Source: Bacteroidia bacterium
GTDB taxonomy: Bacteria > Planctomycetota > Phycisphaerae > Phycisphaerales > SM1A02
Direction of reading: 5' to 3'
DNA length: 5,783 nucleotides
Assembly (NCBI GenBank): GCA_030054235.1
Contig: JASGCG010000122.1
Location: 1 to 5,783, forward strand
This document shows positions 1 to 5,783 of this stretch, piece after piece (position 1 is the first letter of the stretch; each line of letters begins with the position of its first letter). The notes under the pieces are model-generated. The model did no database searches and had not been told where the DNA came from. It saw only the letters and a program-made list of their open reading frames with translations. Position numbers and translations under genes: made by a program.

Positions 1-1174
1 TCTCGGGTGCACCTTGCTCATTCATCGCCATCGCGCGGGCCTCGGTGAGCGCCACGAGCAGCGAAGCGACCGCAGGCTCGCGAGCAGGCGCGCCGTCCGG
101 GCGCGCAGCATCGACCATGAACCACTGGCCTTCGCGCCGCTCGAGCGTGAGTCGCCCCGCCGGACCATCGATGGCGATCGACTTGATCGTGCTCGAGGGC
201 GCATCGAGCATGCGCCCGTCGATCAGCGACTCAGGGGCAGGATCCATGGAGGCCAAGGCGCGCTCATCGAGCGAGACGATCGCCGGCGAGCCCACGCGCC
301 GGGCCACACGCAGGCCCGTGCCACGCTCGACGACGCTGCCCCATTCCACCGCCTGCTGCGTGGTGCTGGCCACGATCTCGCCATCCTTCATCGAGCGCGT
401 CGTCATGGCGACGGTGACCGATCCCGCGGGCGCGTCCAAGCCGAATCGCGCCACATCGGCCGCGTCGCCGGCGGGCAGGTCAGCGACCCACGCCTCGGCC
501 CGCACGCGCGAGAGGGCATCGATCAGCCGACCGACCGCGTCGGCGTCGGCGCGCGTCTGGATCGGCGCGCGCATCGACCAGCGCTGGCCCGTGCGCTCGA
601 GCACCGTCGTTGCCTCGCCCTGCTTGAGTTCGATGCGGTCGAGCTCAGGCGAGAGGTGCTGGAAGAGCGCCGGATCACGCCAGCGCCGGGGATCGCTCGA
701 GACGACCAACGCGTGCAGCGCATCGCTCGTGCTGATGATGCGATCGCCGACACGCGCCCAAGCCCGACCTGCCGGCGCCCGGCGACCGAGATCCATGCGC
801 TGCGTACCGCCCGGGCCAGCGAGGTCGATCGTCGCAACAGGTCGATCGAGACCCAGTGCTTCCGGATCGACGGCGTCGGCCGCGAACGATTGGTACGCCG
901 GCAGTGCGGCGAGCACATCGATCGTGTCGCGGATCGCCAGCGCATCGGCAACGCATCGATAGGGCTCGACCTGCTGCCAGGCAAGGCCATCGGCGATGAA
1001 CGTCGAGGTGCTCCCCCGCGACGCGATCGTCAGTCGATCGATCGATGCCGCATCGATTCCCGGGATCGCCAGGCCGGTCGCGCGCGCGCCCGTGCCGCCA
1101 CGCCAGGCGATGATGGCCGCCGCAGCGAGCAGCACAGCGAACACCCATCGGCGCACCACGAGGGCCCACGTCAT
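1..1174 (-). CDS. DUF4340-type membrane-anchored protein, third gene of the ABC cassette (C-terminus cut by window edge)
   Basis: The 391 visible codons encode a protein with a short cytoplasmic start, one hydrophobic segment at about residues 10-24 (WVFAVLLAAAAIIAW) and a long soluble remainder. This topology fits an uncleaved signal anchor with the bulk outside the cytoplasm. The soluble part shows a repeated unit: a strand-like stretch (IDRLTI, LDRIEL, IKSIAI), a short turn, a Trp-containing strand (LAWQQVEP, QRWSMRAP, GQWFMVDA), then a helix ending near RAEAW or RAMAM. 'GLDRP' (residues 108-112) and 'GLDAP' (245-249) are typical of DUF4340 proteins, which usually lie beside GldG-type ABC genes; their biochemical role is unknown. 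The ATG at 1172-1174 overlaps the upstream stop as ATGA and has a GAGG Shine-Dalgarno sequence 6 bases upstream (complement of 1181-1184). No catalytic motif is visible. The family call is from pattern recognition; the reading frame is firm. The gene has no stop in the window and continues past position 1. Confidence 0.85.
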   Translation of the reverse strand, partial: MTWALVVRRWVFAVLLAAAAIIAWRGGTGARATGLAIPGIDAASIDRLTIASRGSTSTFIADGLAWQQVEPYRCVADALAIRDTIDVLAALPAYQSFAADAVDPEALGLDRPVATIDLAGPGGTQRMDLGRRAPAGRAWARVGDRIISTSDALHALVVSSDPRRWRDPALFQHLSPELDRIELKQGEATTVLERTGQRWSMRAPIQTRADADAVGRLIDALSRVRAEAWVADLPAGDAADVARFGLDAPAGSVTVAMTTRSMKDGEIVASTTQQAVEWGSVVERGTGLRVARRVGSPAIVSLDERALASMDPAPESLIDGRMLDAPSSTIKSIAIDGPAGRLTLERREGQWFMVDAARPDGAPAREPAVASLLVALTEARAMAMNEQGAPE

Positions 1175-3879
1175 GCGGCACCTCGCCTGCGCACGACGAC
1201 CGCACCAGCCACGATCACGAGGAGCGGTGAACCCATGGCCCACCAGAGTCCGGGCACGGCGTGCACGCGCGCGGCGTCGCGACCCGCGGCCGATGCAGAC
1301 ATGAGCGCATCCAGGCCCGCCACCCAGAGCGCGCCCTGCGTCGCCAAGGCAAGGTTGCCGGGATCGGTGAGCGCGGGATGACCACCGGCCACCGCCGTGC
1401 GGCGCGCGGCGACGGCGCTGAGCATCCAATCCGGGCAGGCGATCACGATCGATCGGCGCCCCGGGACGGGCTCGTGCGCCACGATCGCAGCGACAGGCGC
1501 ACCAAGCGATTCATTGCCGCGGCGGCGCGAGCCCGCGCGCCACTCTCGATCGATCCGGCGCCCGGTCGCTGGCTCGATCGCTGCCAGCGTGACGGCACCC
1601 GCGGTCGGTTCGAGGGCGACCACCGACGGCAGGCGCAGCCGCTGACCATCGAGCGCACGCGCGAGCGGACCATCGCCACGAAGCCCGGCGAAGAGTTGGT
1701 CGCTGCGTGGTTCGCGACGCCCTTCGCCCACGGCAACGTCATCGACCACGATCCCACCGGTGCTCGCACTCGCCCCCAATGCAGCGGCCAGGCCTGCCCA
1801 TGGATCGGCTTGCCCCGCCAGCGCGCGCACGCTCGGACCGATCGACAGGATCACCGGGTCGCCGCGCTCGATCAGGCGCCGCGTGACCGACAGCAGTTCA
1901 CGCTCGCGCCGCGATGGCTCGCCGACCGCACGCTCGTTCGGCGGCACGATCAGGTACGCGCGACGCGCACCCTCGGCACCGGTCGGTTCGCCCCCGGCGG
2001 TCACGATCCACTCGAGCACCTCGCCGCGACCGAGCCGCACGGCATCGACGAGCGCGGAGAGGTCCGCGCCATTGCCCGAGGGCTTCATCATCGAACGCTG
2101 CTCGGCGTGCACGAGCACAAGGCAGAGCCGCTCCTTCGACTGCAGCGACCGCATCGCCGCGGCGATCGCTTCCTCGCCGCGGAAGCGTCGGTCGGGCGCG
2201 CGTTCGCCGACCGTCGACGGGAAGAGCTGCCACCCCGGAAGGACCGCCACCCCGCTGGGCCCCTCGATCACCGCGGCCGCGCCGCGCGAGATGGCCTCGG
2301 CAAGCCGGCCAGGTTCATCCTGCGGAAGGAGCAGGAGACGATCCTGCGCCAGACGCAACGACTGGCCCTGCGCATCGAAGGCGCGAGCATGCTCGGCGAC
2401 GAAGGCCCGAAGCGCATCGGGCACGTCGTCACCAACGGATCGCTCGACGAGATCACGTGCGATGCCCACGAGCTGCTGCGACCACGCGCGGTAGAGTTCT
2501 TCGTAGGCACGCGCTGCGCCCGCTCGATCGGGGAATGGTCGCTCCTCGCTGGCCACGCGCAATCCATCGATGCGCTGGCGGAACGCCGGGAACTGCTCCG
2601 AAAGCTGATCGAAGAGACCACGCACCTGGTCCAGCGAGGTCCGATCGGCGCTTGCTGCGGGAAGAGCCGCAACGGTCTCCCGCAGGTCCGGCCGCACCGC
2701 CGCCGTGAATCGCTCGAACGCATCGAGGTCCTCGGCCGCGCGCGCCAGCGCCTGGTCGTACGCACGCTGGTCGCGTGCGAACCGCTGATCGAGTTCCTCG
2801 AGCCACGCGCCGTAGGCCGGCGCATCGCCGGGATCGGCCGGATCGAAGCTGCCCACCGAGAGGTCGCGGCTCGCCTCGCGCGCTGCGTCATCGAAAGCGC
2901 CCAGGACCTGACCGACCTGCAGACGCACCTCGGCATCGACGTCGCCCGGTGCGACGAGCGTGATGCGCCAAGCGCCCTGCATCGAGGCCAGCAGGTCGCG
3001 CGTGGATGGACTGATCTCGAAGAGCCCGGCGCGGGTCCAGTCGGACTGCACGCGCACGATCGGGCTGCGTGCAAGCGCGAACGACGCCAGCGCGATCACG
3101 CACCACGCCGCGCCGTGCGCGATGGGCAAGGCCCAGCGACGCATCCCCGAGGCCTGCGCAGAACGAGCGACTTCGGTCGCTCCCAGGCCGATGGCCACGC
3201 CAAGGCCCGCGACCGCAAGCCCCACGAACATCACGACATTCGATGCATCGACGAGGCCGAGCAGGAAGTCATCGAGTCGGTGAAGCGGGCTGAGCGCGAA
3301 GCCGATGTCGGCCACCCCGGGCAGGCTCGATCCCGTGAGCGCGCCCGTCACGATGGCCCAGCCTGCCGCGCAGGCGAGCGTGAGGGCATAGGCCGCTTCG
3401 GCCGATCCGGCAAGCGCACCGACCGCCAAGGTCCACGCGATGATGGCAGCAGCGGCGAGCGCGATGCCCAAGATCGCCGCCGCCAACGCACCCCAGTCAG
3501 GCGTCGAGGCGATCGACGCGAGCAGCGCGCATGCGCCGCATGCGACGATCGTGATGACGGTCGAGACGATCACGGCGCCGCACCACCGCCCAGCCGTGAG
3601 CACGCGCGCCGACGCCGGTGTCGCCAAGAGCACTTCCCACAGTCCCGATCGACGCTCCGTCACCGTGGCCCGGATGCCGAGCGCCGGTGCCAGCAGCAGC
3701 GTGGACCACATCACGGCCACGAGCGCGGGGCGAAGGTCCAGGAGTGCGCCATCCACGAGCACCGACTGCAGGGTGACCACAAGCCCGATCGCGAGCACGA
3801 CCGCCAGCACGGTCCAGCCCGACATCGTTCCCACGAGCGCGATGAGTTCGCGCCGCACCATGCCGATGAAGGCGCTCAT
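1171..3879 (-). CDS. Fused ABC-2 permease (GldF-like) and GldG-like auxiliary protein, 902 aa
   Basis: This is the membrane component of an ABC-2-type transporter. Residues 1-240 form the permease half, with hydrophobic segments at about 21-42, 50-69, 99-123, 131-157, 162-181 and 214-234. The cytoplasmic loop at 75-99 (ERRSGLWEVLLATP...) matches the 'ER..G..E.LL.TP' signature of GldF-type permeases. A seventh helix at about 248-270 opens the GldG-like half: 'FEISPSTRDLL' (287-297) corresponds to the usual 'Y.LS..T..LL' start of GldG, 'FRGEEAIAAAM' (566-576) to the 'F.GE..l.sAi' motif, and YLIVPPNE plus RLIERGDPVILSI (642-680) to the 'LVIAGP...yl.rGG.llvl' core. 'PGNLAL' (840-845) and a final helix at about 876-896, ending RRR, close the domain. 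GldF and GldG are separate proteins in Bacteroidetes gliding systems. Residues about 350-510 are a charged, helix-prone insertion. The start overlaps the ATPase stop as ATGA; a G-run at complement 3885-3890 may act as a weak ribosome site. The substrate is unknown. Confidence 0.9.
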   Translation of the reverse strand: MSAFIGMVRRELIALVGTMSGWTVLAVVLAIGLVVTLQSVLVDGALLDLRPALVAVMWSTLLLAPALGIRATVTERRSGLWEVLLATPASARVLTAGRWCGAVIVSTVITIVACGACALLASIASTPDWGALAAAILGIALAAAAIIAWTLAVGALAGSAEAAYALTLACAAGWAIVTGALTGSSLPGVADIGFALSPLHRLDDFLLGLVDASNVVMFVGLAVAGLGVAIGLGATEVARSAQASGMRRWALPIAHGAAWCVIALASFALARSPIVRVQSDWTRAGLFEISPSTRDLLASMQGAWRITLVAPGDVDAEVRLQVGQVLGAFDDAAREASRDLSVGSFDPADPGDAPAYGAWLEELDQRFARDQRAYDQALARAAEDLDAFERFTAAVRPDLRETVAALPAASADRTSLDQVRGLFDQLSEQFPAFRQRIDGLRVASEERPFPDRAGAARAYEELYRAWSQQLVGIARDLVERSVGDDVPDALRAFVAEHARAFDAQGQSLRLAQDRLLLLPQDEPGRLAEAISRGAAAVIEGPSGVAVLPGWQLFPSTVGERAPDRRFRGEEAIAAAMRSLQSKERLCLVLVHAEQRSMMKPSGNGADLSALVDAVRLGRGEVLEWIVTAGGEPTGAEGARRAYLIVPPNERAVGEPSRRERELLSVTRRLIERGDPVILSIGPSVRALAGQADPWAGLAAALGASASTGGIVVDDVAVGEGRREPRSDQLFAGLRGDGPLARALDGQRLRLPSVVALEPTAGAVTLAAIEPATGRRIDREWRAGSRRRGNESLGAPVAAIVAHEPVPGRRSIVIACPDWMLSAVAARRTAVAGGHPALTDPGNLALATQGALWVAGLDALMSASAAGRDAARVHAVPGLWWAMGSPLLVIVAGAVVVRRRGAA

Positions 3880-4784
3880 CGCGGCCCCCCGACCAGGCGC
3901 GCGAAGACCGCTTCGAGCGCATCGGGCTCACGCTCGATCCGCCGCACGAGCCGATCCCCACCCTGGACCGCCTGGGCAAGCCGATCGTGGGCATCGGGGA
4001 GCGCGCTGCGGGCACGCAGCCTGCTCCAGCCGCCATCGAGCGGCTCGACCTCGGCTTCGCGCCAACCATCGCCGAGCGACGGTCGCACACCCTTCCACTC
4101 GATCACGAAAGCGGCGTCGTCGGCACCGATGGCGCGGAGTTGCGCCAGCGTGCCCTGCGCAACCGTGGTGCCATGGTCCATGAGCACCGCGCCCTCGCAC
4201 GACTGCTCGACCTCGGCCAGGACGTGACTGCTCACGAGGACCAGCGCCGACTGCCCGACCTCGCGGAGCAAGGCCCGGAACGCCGGTGCCTGCACGGGGT
4301 CGAGCCCCGCACTCGGCTCATCGAGCAGGACCACGCGCGGCCCGTGCACCAAGCTCGCCGCCAGCCCGGCGCGCTGCCGGAATCCGGAACTGAGCGCGCC
4401 GCACAAGCGATCCTTGACTGGATCGAGGCCACAGCGCTCAAGCTCGCGCGCGATCGCCGATGATCGTTTCGCGATCGGCAGGCCCGCGAGCGAGCAACGA
4501 AAGGCGAGGTACTCGCGGACCGAGAGGTCGGTCGGCAATGGGCTGCGCTGGGGCAGCGTGCCCAGCCGCACCCTGGCCGCTGGTTCAGCAGGATCGAGGC
4601 CCCCCACACGGACCCGGCCAGCATCGGCGCCGAGCGTGCCCGAGAGGATCCGGAGCGTGGTCGTCTTGCCCGCGCCGTTGGGACCGAGCAAGCCCCAGAC
4701 GCCGGTCGGCCCCACCGAGAAGGACAGTCCGCGCAGTGCGTGCACGGTGCCGAACCTTCGATACAGCGAATCGACCTCGATCAC
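3876..4784 (-). CDS. ABC-2-type transporter ATP-binding protein (GldA/NatA/CcmA-like), 302 aa
   Basis: This cytoplasmic ATPase should power the adjacent fused permease. Numbered from the chosen start, the motifs are complete and in order: Walker A GPNGAGKTT (34-42), Q-loop Gln79 (LPQR), signature LSSGFRQR (131-138), Walker B VVLLDEP (151-157) with catalytic Glu156, D-loop SAGLDP (158-163) and H-loop His187 (SSHVL). The signature has Phe where many ABC proteins have LSGGQ, a variation common in the GldA/NatA/CcmA group (LSKGYRQR-like). Residues about 225-302 are a small C-terminal domain ending EPDALEAVFARLV, the family's usual tail. I chose the GTG at 4782-4784 because a GAGGA sequence lies 9 bases upstream and because the family alignment starts at once (VIEVDSLYRRFG). 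An in-frame GTG at 4830-4832 would add 16 residues (MVAHRSPYTHERGLRT) with no family resemblance. This is the first gene of the operon and is intact. Gliding itself cannot be inferred. Confidence 0.93.
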   Translation of the reverse strand: MIEVDSLYRRFGTVHALRGLSFSVGPTGVWGLLGPNGAGKTTTLRILSGTLGADAGRVRVGGLDPAEPAARVRLGTLPQRSPLPTDLSVREYLAFRCSLAGLPIAKRSSAIARELERCGLDPVKDRLCGALSSGFRQRAGLAASLVHGPRVVLLDEPSAGLDPVQAPAFRALLREVGQSALVLVSSHVLAEVEQSCEGAVLMDHGTTVAQGTLAQLRAIGADDAAFVIEWKGVRPSLGDGWREAEVEPLDGGWSRLRARSALPDAHDRLAQAVQGGDRLVRRIEREPDALEAVFARLVGGPR

Positions 4785-4856
4785 GGTGCGGAGTCCTCGT
4801 TCGTGAGTGTACGGACTGCGATGGGCGACCACACGCGGATAGACTTCACCGCCACG
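4785..4856. promoter_or_regulatory. Divergent intergenic region presumed to carry promoters for both transcription units
   Basis: These 72 bases are the only non-coding stretch in the window. They must hold, or lie next to, the start signals for the leftward ABC operon and the rightward PAS-GAF gene. On the minus strand, TACACT (complement of 4806-4811) matches 4 of 6 bases of the sigma-70 -10 consensus and is well placed for the GAGGA ribosome site, but no convincing -35 box lies upstream of it. On the plus strand, TAGACT at 4840-4845 also matches 4 of 6, again without a clear -35 box; if it were used, the PAS-GAF mRNA would have almost no leader. I found no strong inverted repeat that would mark an operator. 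That promoters are here follows from the gene layout; the individual boxes are weak guesses. Confidence 0.4.
4794..4798 (-). promoter_or_regulatory. Shine-Dalgarno sequence deciding the GTG start of the ABC ATPase
   Basis: On the minus strand this reads GAGGA, inside ACGAGGACT, and sits 9 bases before the GTG at 4782-4784. I saw nothing comparable at the expected distance before the alternative in-frame GTG at 4830-4832. It therefore supports the shorter 302-residue ATPase. Confidence 0.6.
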
Positions 4857-5783
4857 ATGTCAAATGTCCCCGCTGGCCCCGGCGCCGATCAGGCGATCGC
4901 CATGCTCAACGAGATCGGCGATGGCATCGCCATCGTCGACGTGCACGGCGAGATCCACTGGATGAGCCAGCGCGTGGCCCAGCTCGATGCCGCAACGCTT
5001 CGTGCCCTTGCGGATCTCGCGCGTGCACTGATCCCCGACATGGCGGCCGAGTCCCGGCGCACGTGGCGACGGCGCTTCAGCTGCGGCCCGCAATCGTGGG
5101 AAGTCGTGGCCACGAGCCTTGGAACCGATCGCATGGTCGCCGTGCTCGTGGATGCGACGGTGCGCCAGCGACTGGCCGCTCGCATGGACCAGGTCGACGC
5201 CGCCGGCGGCGAGTTGCTCGACCTGGACGCGCACATCGTGAACCCGCTCAACGTGGCGGAACGCCTGCAGCTCATCGAGCGCAAGATCGAGGCCACGATG
5301 GAGTCGATCTTCGGCTTCGCGCACTTCGAGGTCCGGCTGCGCAACCGCAAGACCAACCAGCTCGAGCTCGTGATCGGGCACGGGCTCGATCCGCTGCGCA
5401 TCGGCGAGTCGATCAACGCGGAGCCCGTCGGCCATGGGATCTCCGGACTCGTCGCCGCGACCGGTCGCTCCTACATCTGCAACGATCCGGCGCGCGATCC
5501 CAACTACCTGCCTGGGCTGCCACTGGCCCGCTCGTCACTGACGGTGCCCCTGCTCCTGCACGAGCGCGTGATCGGCGTGATCAACGTGGAAAGCGTGCGT
5601 GAACTCGCCTTCGGCGAGGAGGACCAGGTCGGGCTCGAGACCTACGGCCGCTACGTGGCCATGGCGCTCAACATCCTCGACATGCTCATCGTGGAGCGCT
5701 CCACGACGAGCGAGCGCATCGGCGGCATCGTCCGCGACGAGATCGCGATTCCCATGCAGCTCGTGCGTGAAGCGGCGACCGGC
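4857..5783 (+). CDS. PAS-GAF domain signalling protein, N-terminal 309 residues (C-terminus cut by window edge)
   Basis: This is a soluble, presumably cytoplasmic sensor; there is no signal peptide or membrane segment. Residues about 11-105 look like a divergent PAS domain, with IGDGIAIVDVHGEIHWMSQ near the start and MVAVLVDATVRQR leading into a linker helix. Residues about 135-275 are a GAF domain: GHGISGLVAATGRSYICND (192-210), DPNYLPG (214-220), then SLTVPLLLHERVIGVINVES (227-246), the classic 'vPl...vIGVinve' strand pair. A helix at about 262-304 follows and contains RDEIAIPM, which resembles an H-box without the histidine. The ligand is unknown. Two starts are possible: ATG at 4857 and an in-frame ATG at 4821 that would add 12 residues (MGDHTRIDFTAT). 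Neither has a good Shine-Dalgarno site; I prefer 4857 because it leaves room for regulatory sequence. The gene is divergent from the ABC operon, which does not prove a functional link. The output domain lies outside the window, so it may be a kinase, a response-regulator fusion or a stand-alone sensor. Confidence 0.85.
   Translation, partial: MSNVPAGPGADQAIAMLNEIGDGIAIVDVHGEIHWMSQRVAQLDAATLRALADLARALIPDMAAESRRTWRRRFSCGPQSWEVVATSLGTDRMVAVLVDATVRQRLAARMDQVDAAGGELLDLDAHIVNPLNVAERLQLIERKIEATMESIFGFAHFEVRLRNRKTNQLELVIGHGLDPLRIGESINAEPVGHGISGLVAATGRSYICNDPARDPNYLPGLPLARSSLTVPLLLHERVIGVINVESVRELAFGEEDQVGLETYGRYVAMALNILDMLIVERSTTSERIGGIVRDEIAIPMQLVREAATG

Noticed and set aside
1034..1047. Tandem GATC-like run TCGATCGATCGATG as a possible repeat or protein-binding site.
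   Set aside because: It is short and lies inside the DUF4340 coding sequence, where it encodes Ala-Ser-Ile-Asp-Arg in frame as part of the repeated strand motif. It is treated only as part of the general GATC excess.
14..1381. A 455-codon open frame on the plus strand opposite the DUF4340 gene.
   Set aside because: It has the same codon-on-codon register with the minus-strand gene, the same Arg/His-rich composition and no recognisable domain. The minus-strand frame has a signal anchor, internal repeats and a coupled start.
1261..4227. A 988-codon open frame on the plus strand opposite the fused permease and part of the ATPase gene.
   Set aside because: It lies codon-on-codon opposite the permease reading frame. 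In that register a stop needs TTA, CTA or TCA codons in the real gene, and these are very rare at this GC content. The translation is Arg/His/Asp-rich low-complexity sequence without any domain, whereas the minus strand carries clear family motifs.
4821..4856. A 12-residue N-terminal extension of the PAS-GAF protein from an in-frame ATG at 4821.
   Set aside because: It is not excluded, but it is less likely. There is no Shine-Dalgarno site before it, the extra residues match nothing, and it would shrink the divergent spacer to about 36 bases.
4860..5435. A 191-codon minus-strand open frame opposite the PAS-GAF gene.
   Set aside because: It is in codon-on-codon register with the plus-strand gene, which has clear GAF motifs. 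Its own product looks like a typical antisense shadow with many His, Asp, Val and Leu residues and no domain.
4460..5602. A 380-codon plus-strand open frame spanning the ATPase start, the spacer and the PAS-GAF gene.
   Set aside because: It crosses two well-supported genes in a different frame. Its product is an Arg/Pro/Gly-rich string typical of an out-of-frame translation of GC-rich DNA.

Overview
The window is GC-rich (roughly two thirds G+C by eye) and densely coding. It holds four genes in two divergent units separated by about 70 bases. I see no RNA gene, insertion sequence, CRISPR array or obvious terminator. The gene set and the high-GC style suggest an environmental bacterium, most plausibly a member of the Planctomycetota (Phycisphaerae-like). 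The set consists of a fused permease/GldG-type protein next to a DUF4340-type protein, and a PAS-GAF sensor. The taxonomic guess rests on gene architecture and is inference only.

Minus strand, read from about 4784 down to 1: a tightly packed operon of three genes. The first encodes an ABC-2-type ATP-binding protein (3876-4784) with all its nucleotide-binding motifs. The second encodes a 902-residue membrane protein (1171-3879). Its N-terminal third is a six-helix ABC-2 permease of GldF type, and the remainder is a GldG-type auxiliary domain anchored by a membrane helix at each end. The third (1-1174, cut by the window edge) encodes a membrane-anchored, extracytoplasmic DUF4340-type protein built from repeated units. 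Both junctions are 4-base ATGA overlaps, so the three proteins are probably co-translated in a fixed ratio. Together they look like one GldA-GldFG-DUF4340 transporter. Its substrate cannot be read from sequence, and related cassettes occur in bacteria that do not glide.

Plus strand, from 4857 to the right edge: the first 309 codons of a PAS-GAF signalling protein. It breaks off just after a helix that resembles a histidine-kinase H-box but has no histidine where the phosphoacceptor should be.

Points of most interest: the GldF-GldG fusion with a long charged helical insertion; a three-fold repeat in the DUF4340 protein; the histidine-less H-box-like segment; and a marked excess of GATC in genes on both strands. 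Long open frames on the opposite strand are explained by codon-register effects and are rejected. I do not see a clearly new system. The fused transporter cassette is the best candidate for one.
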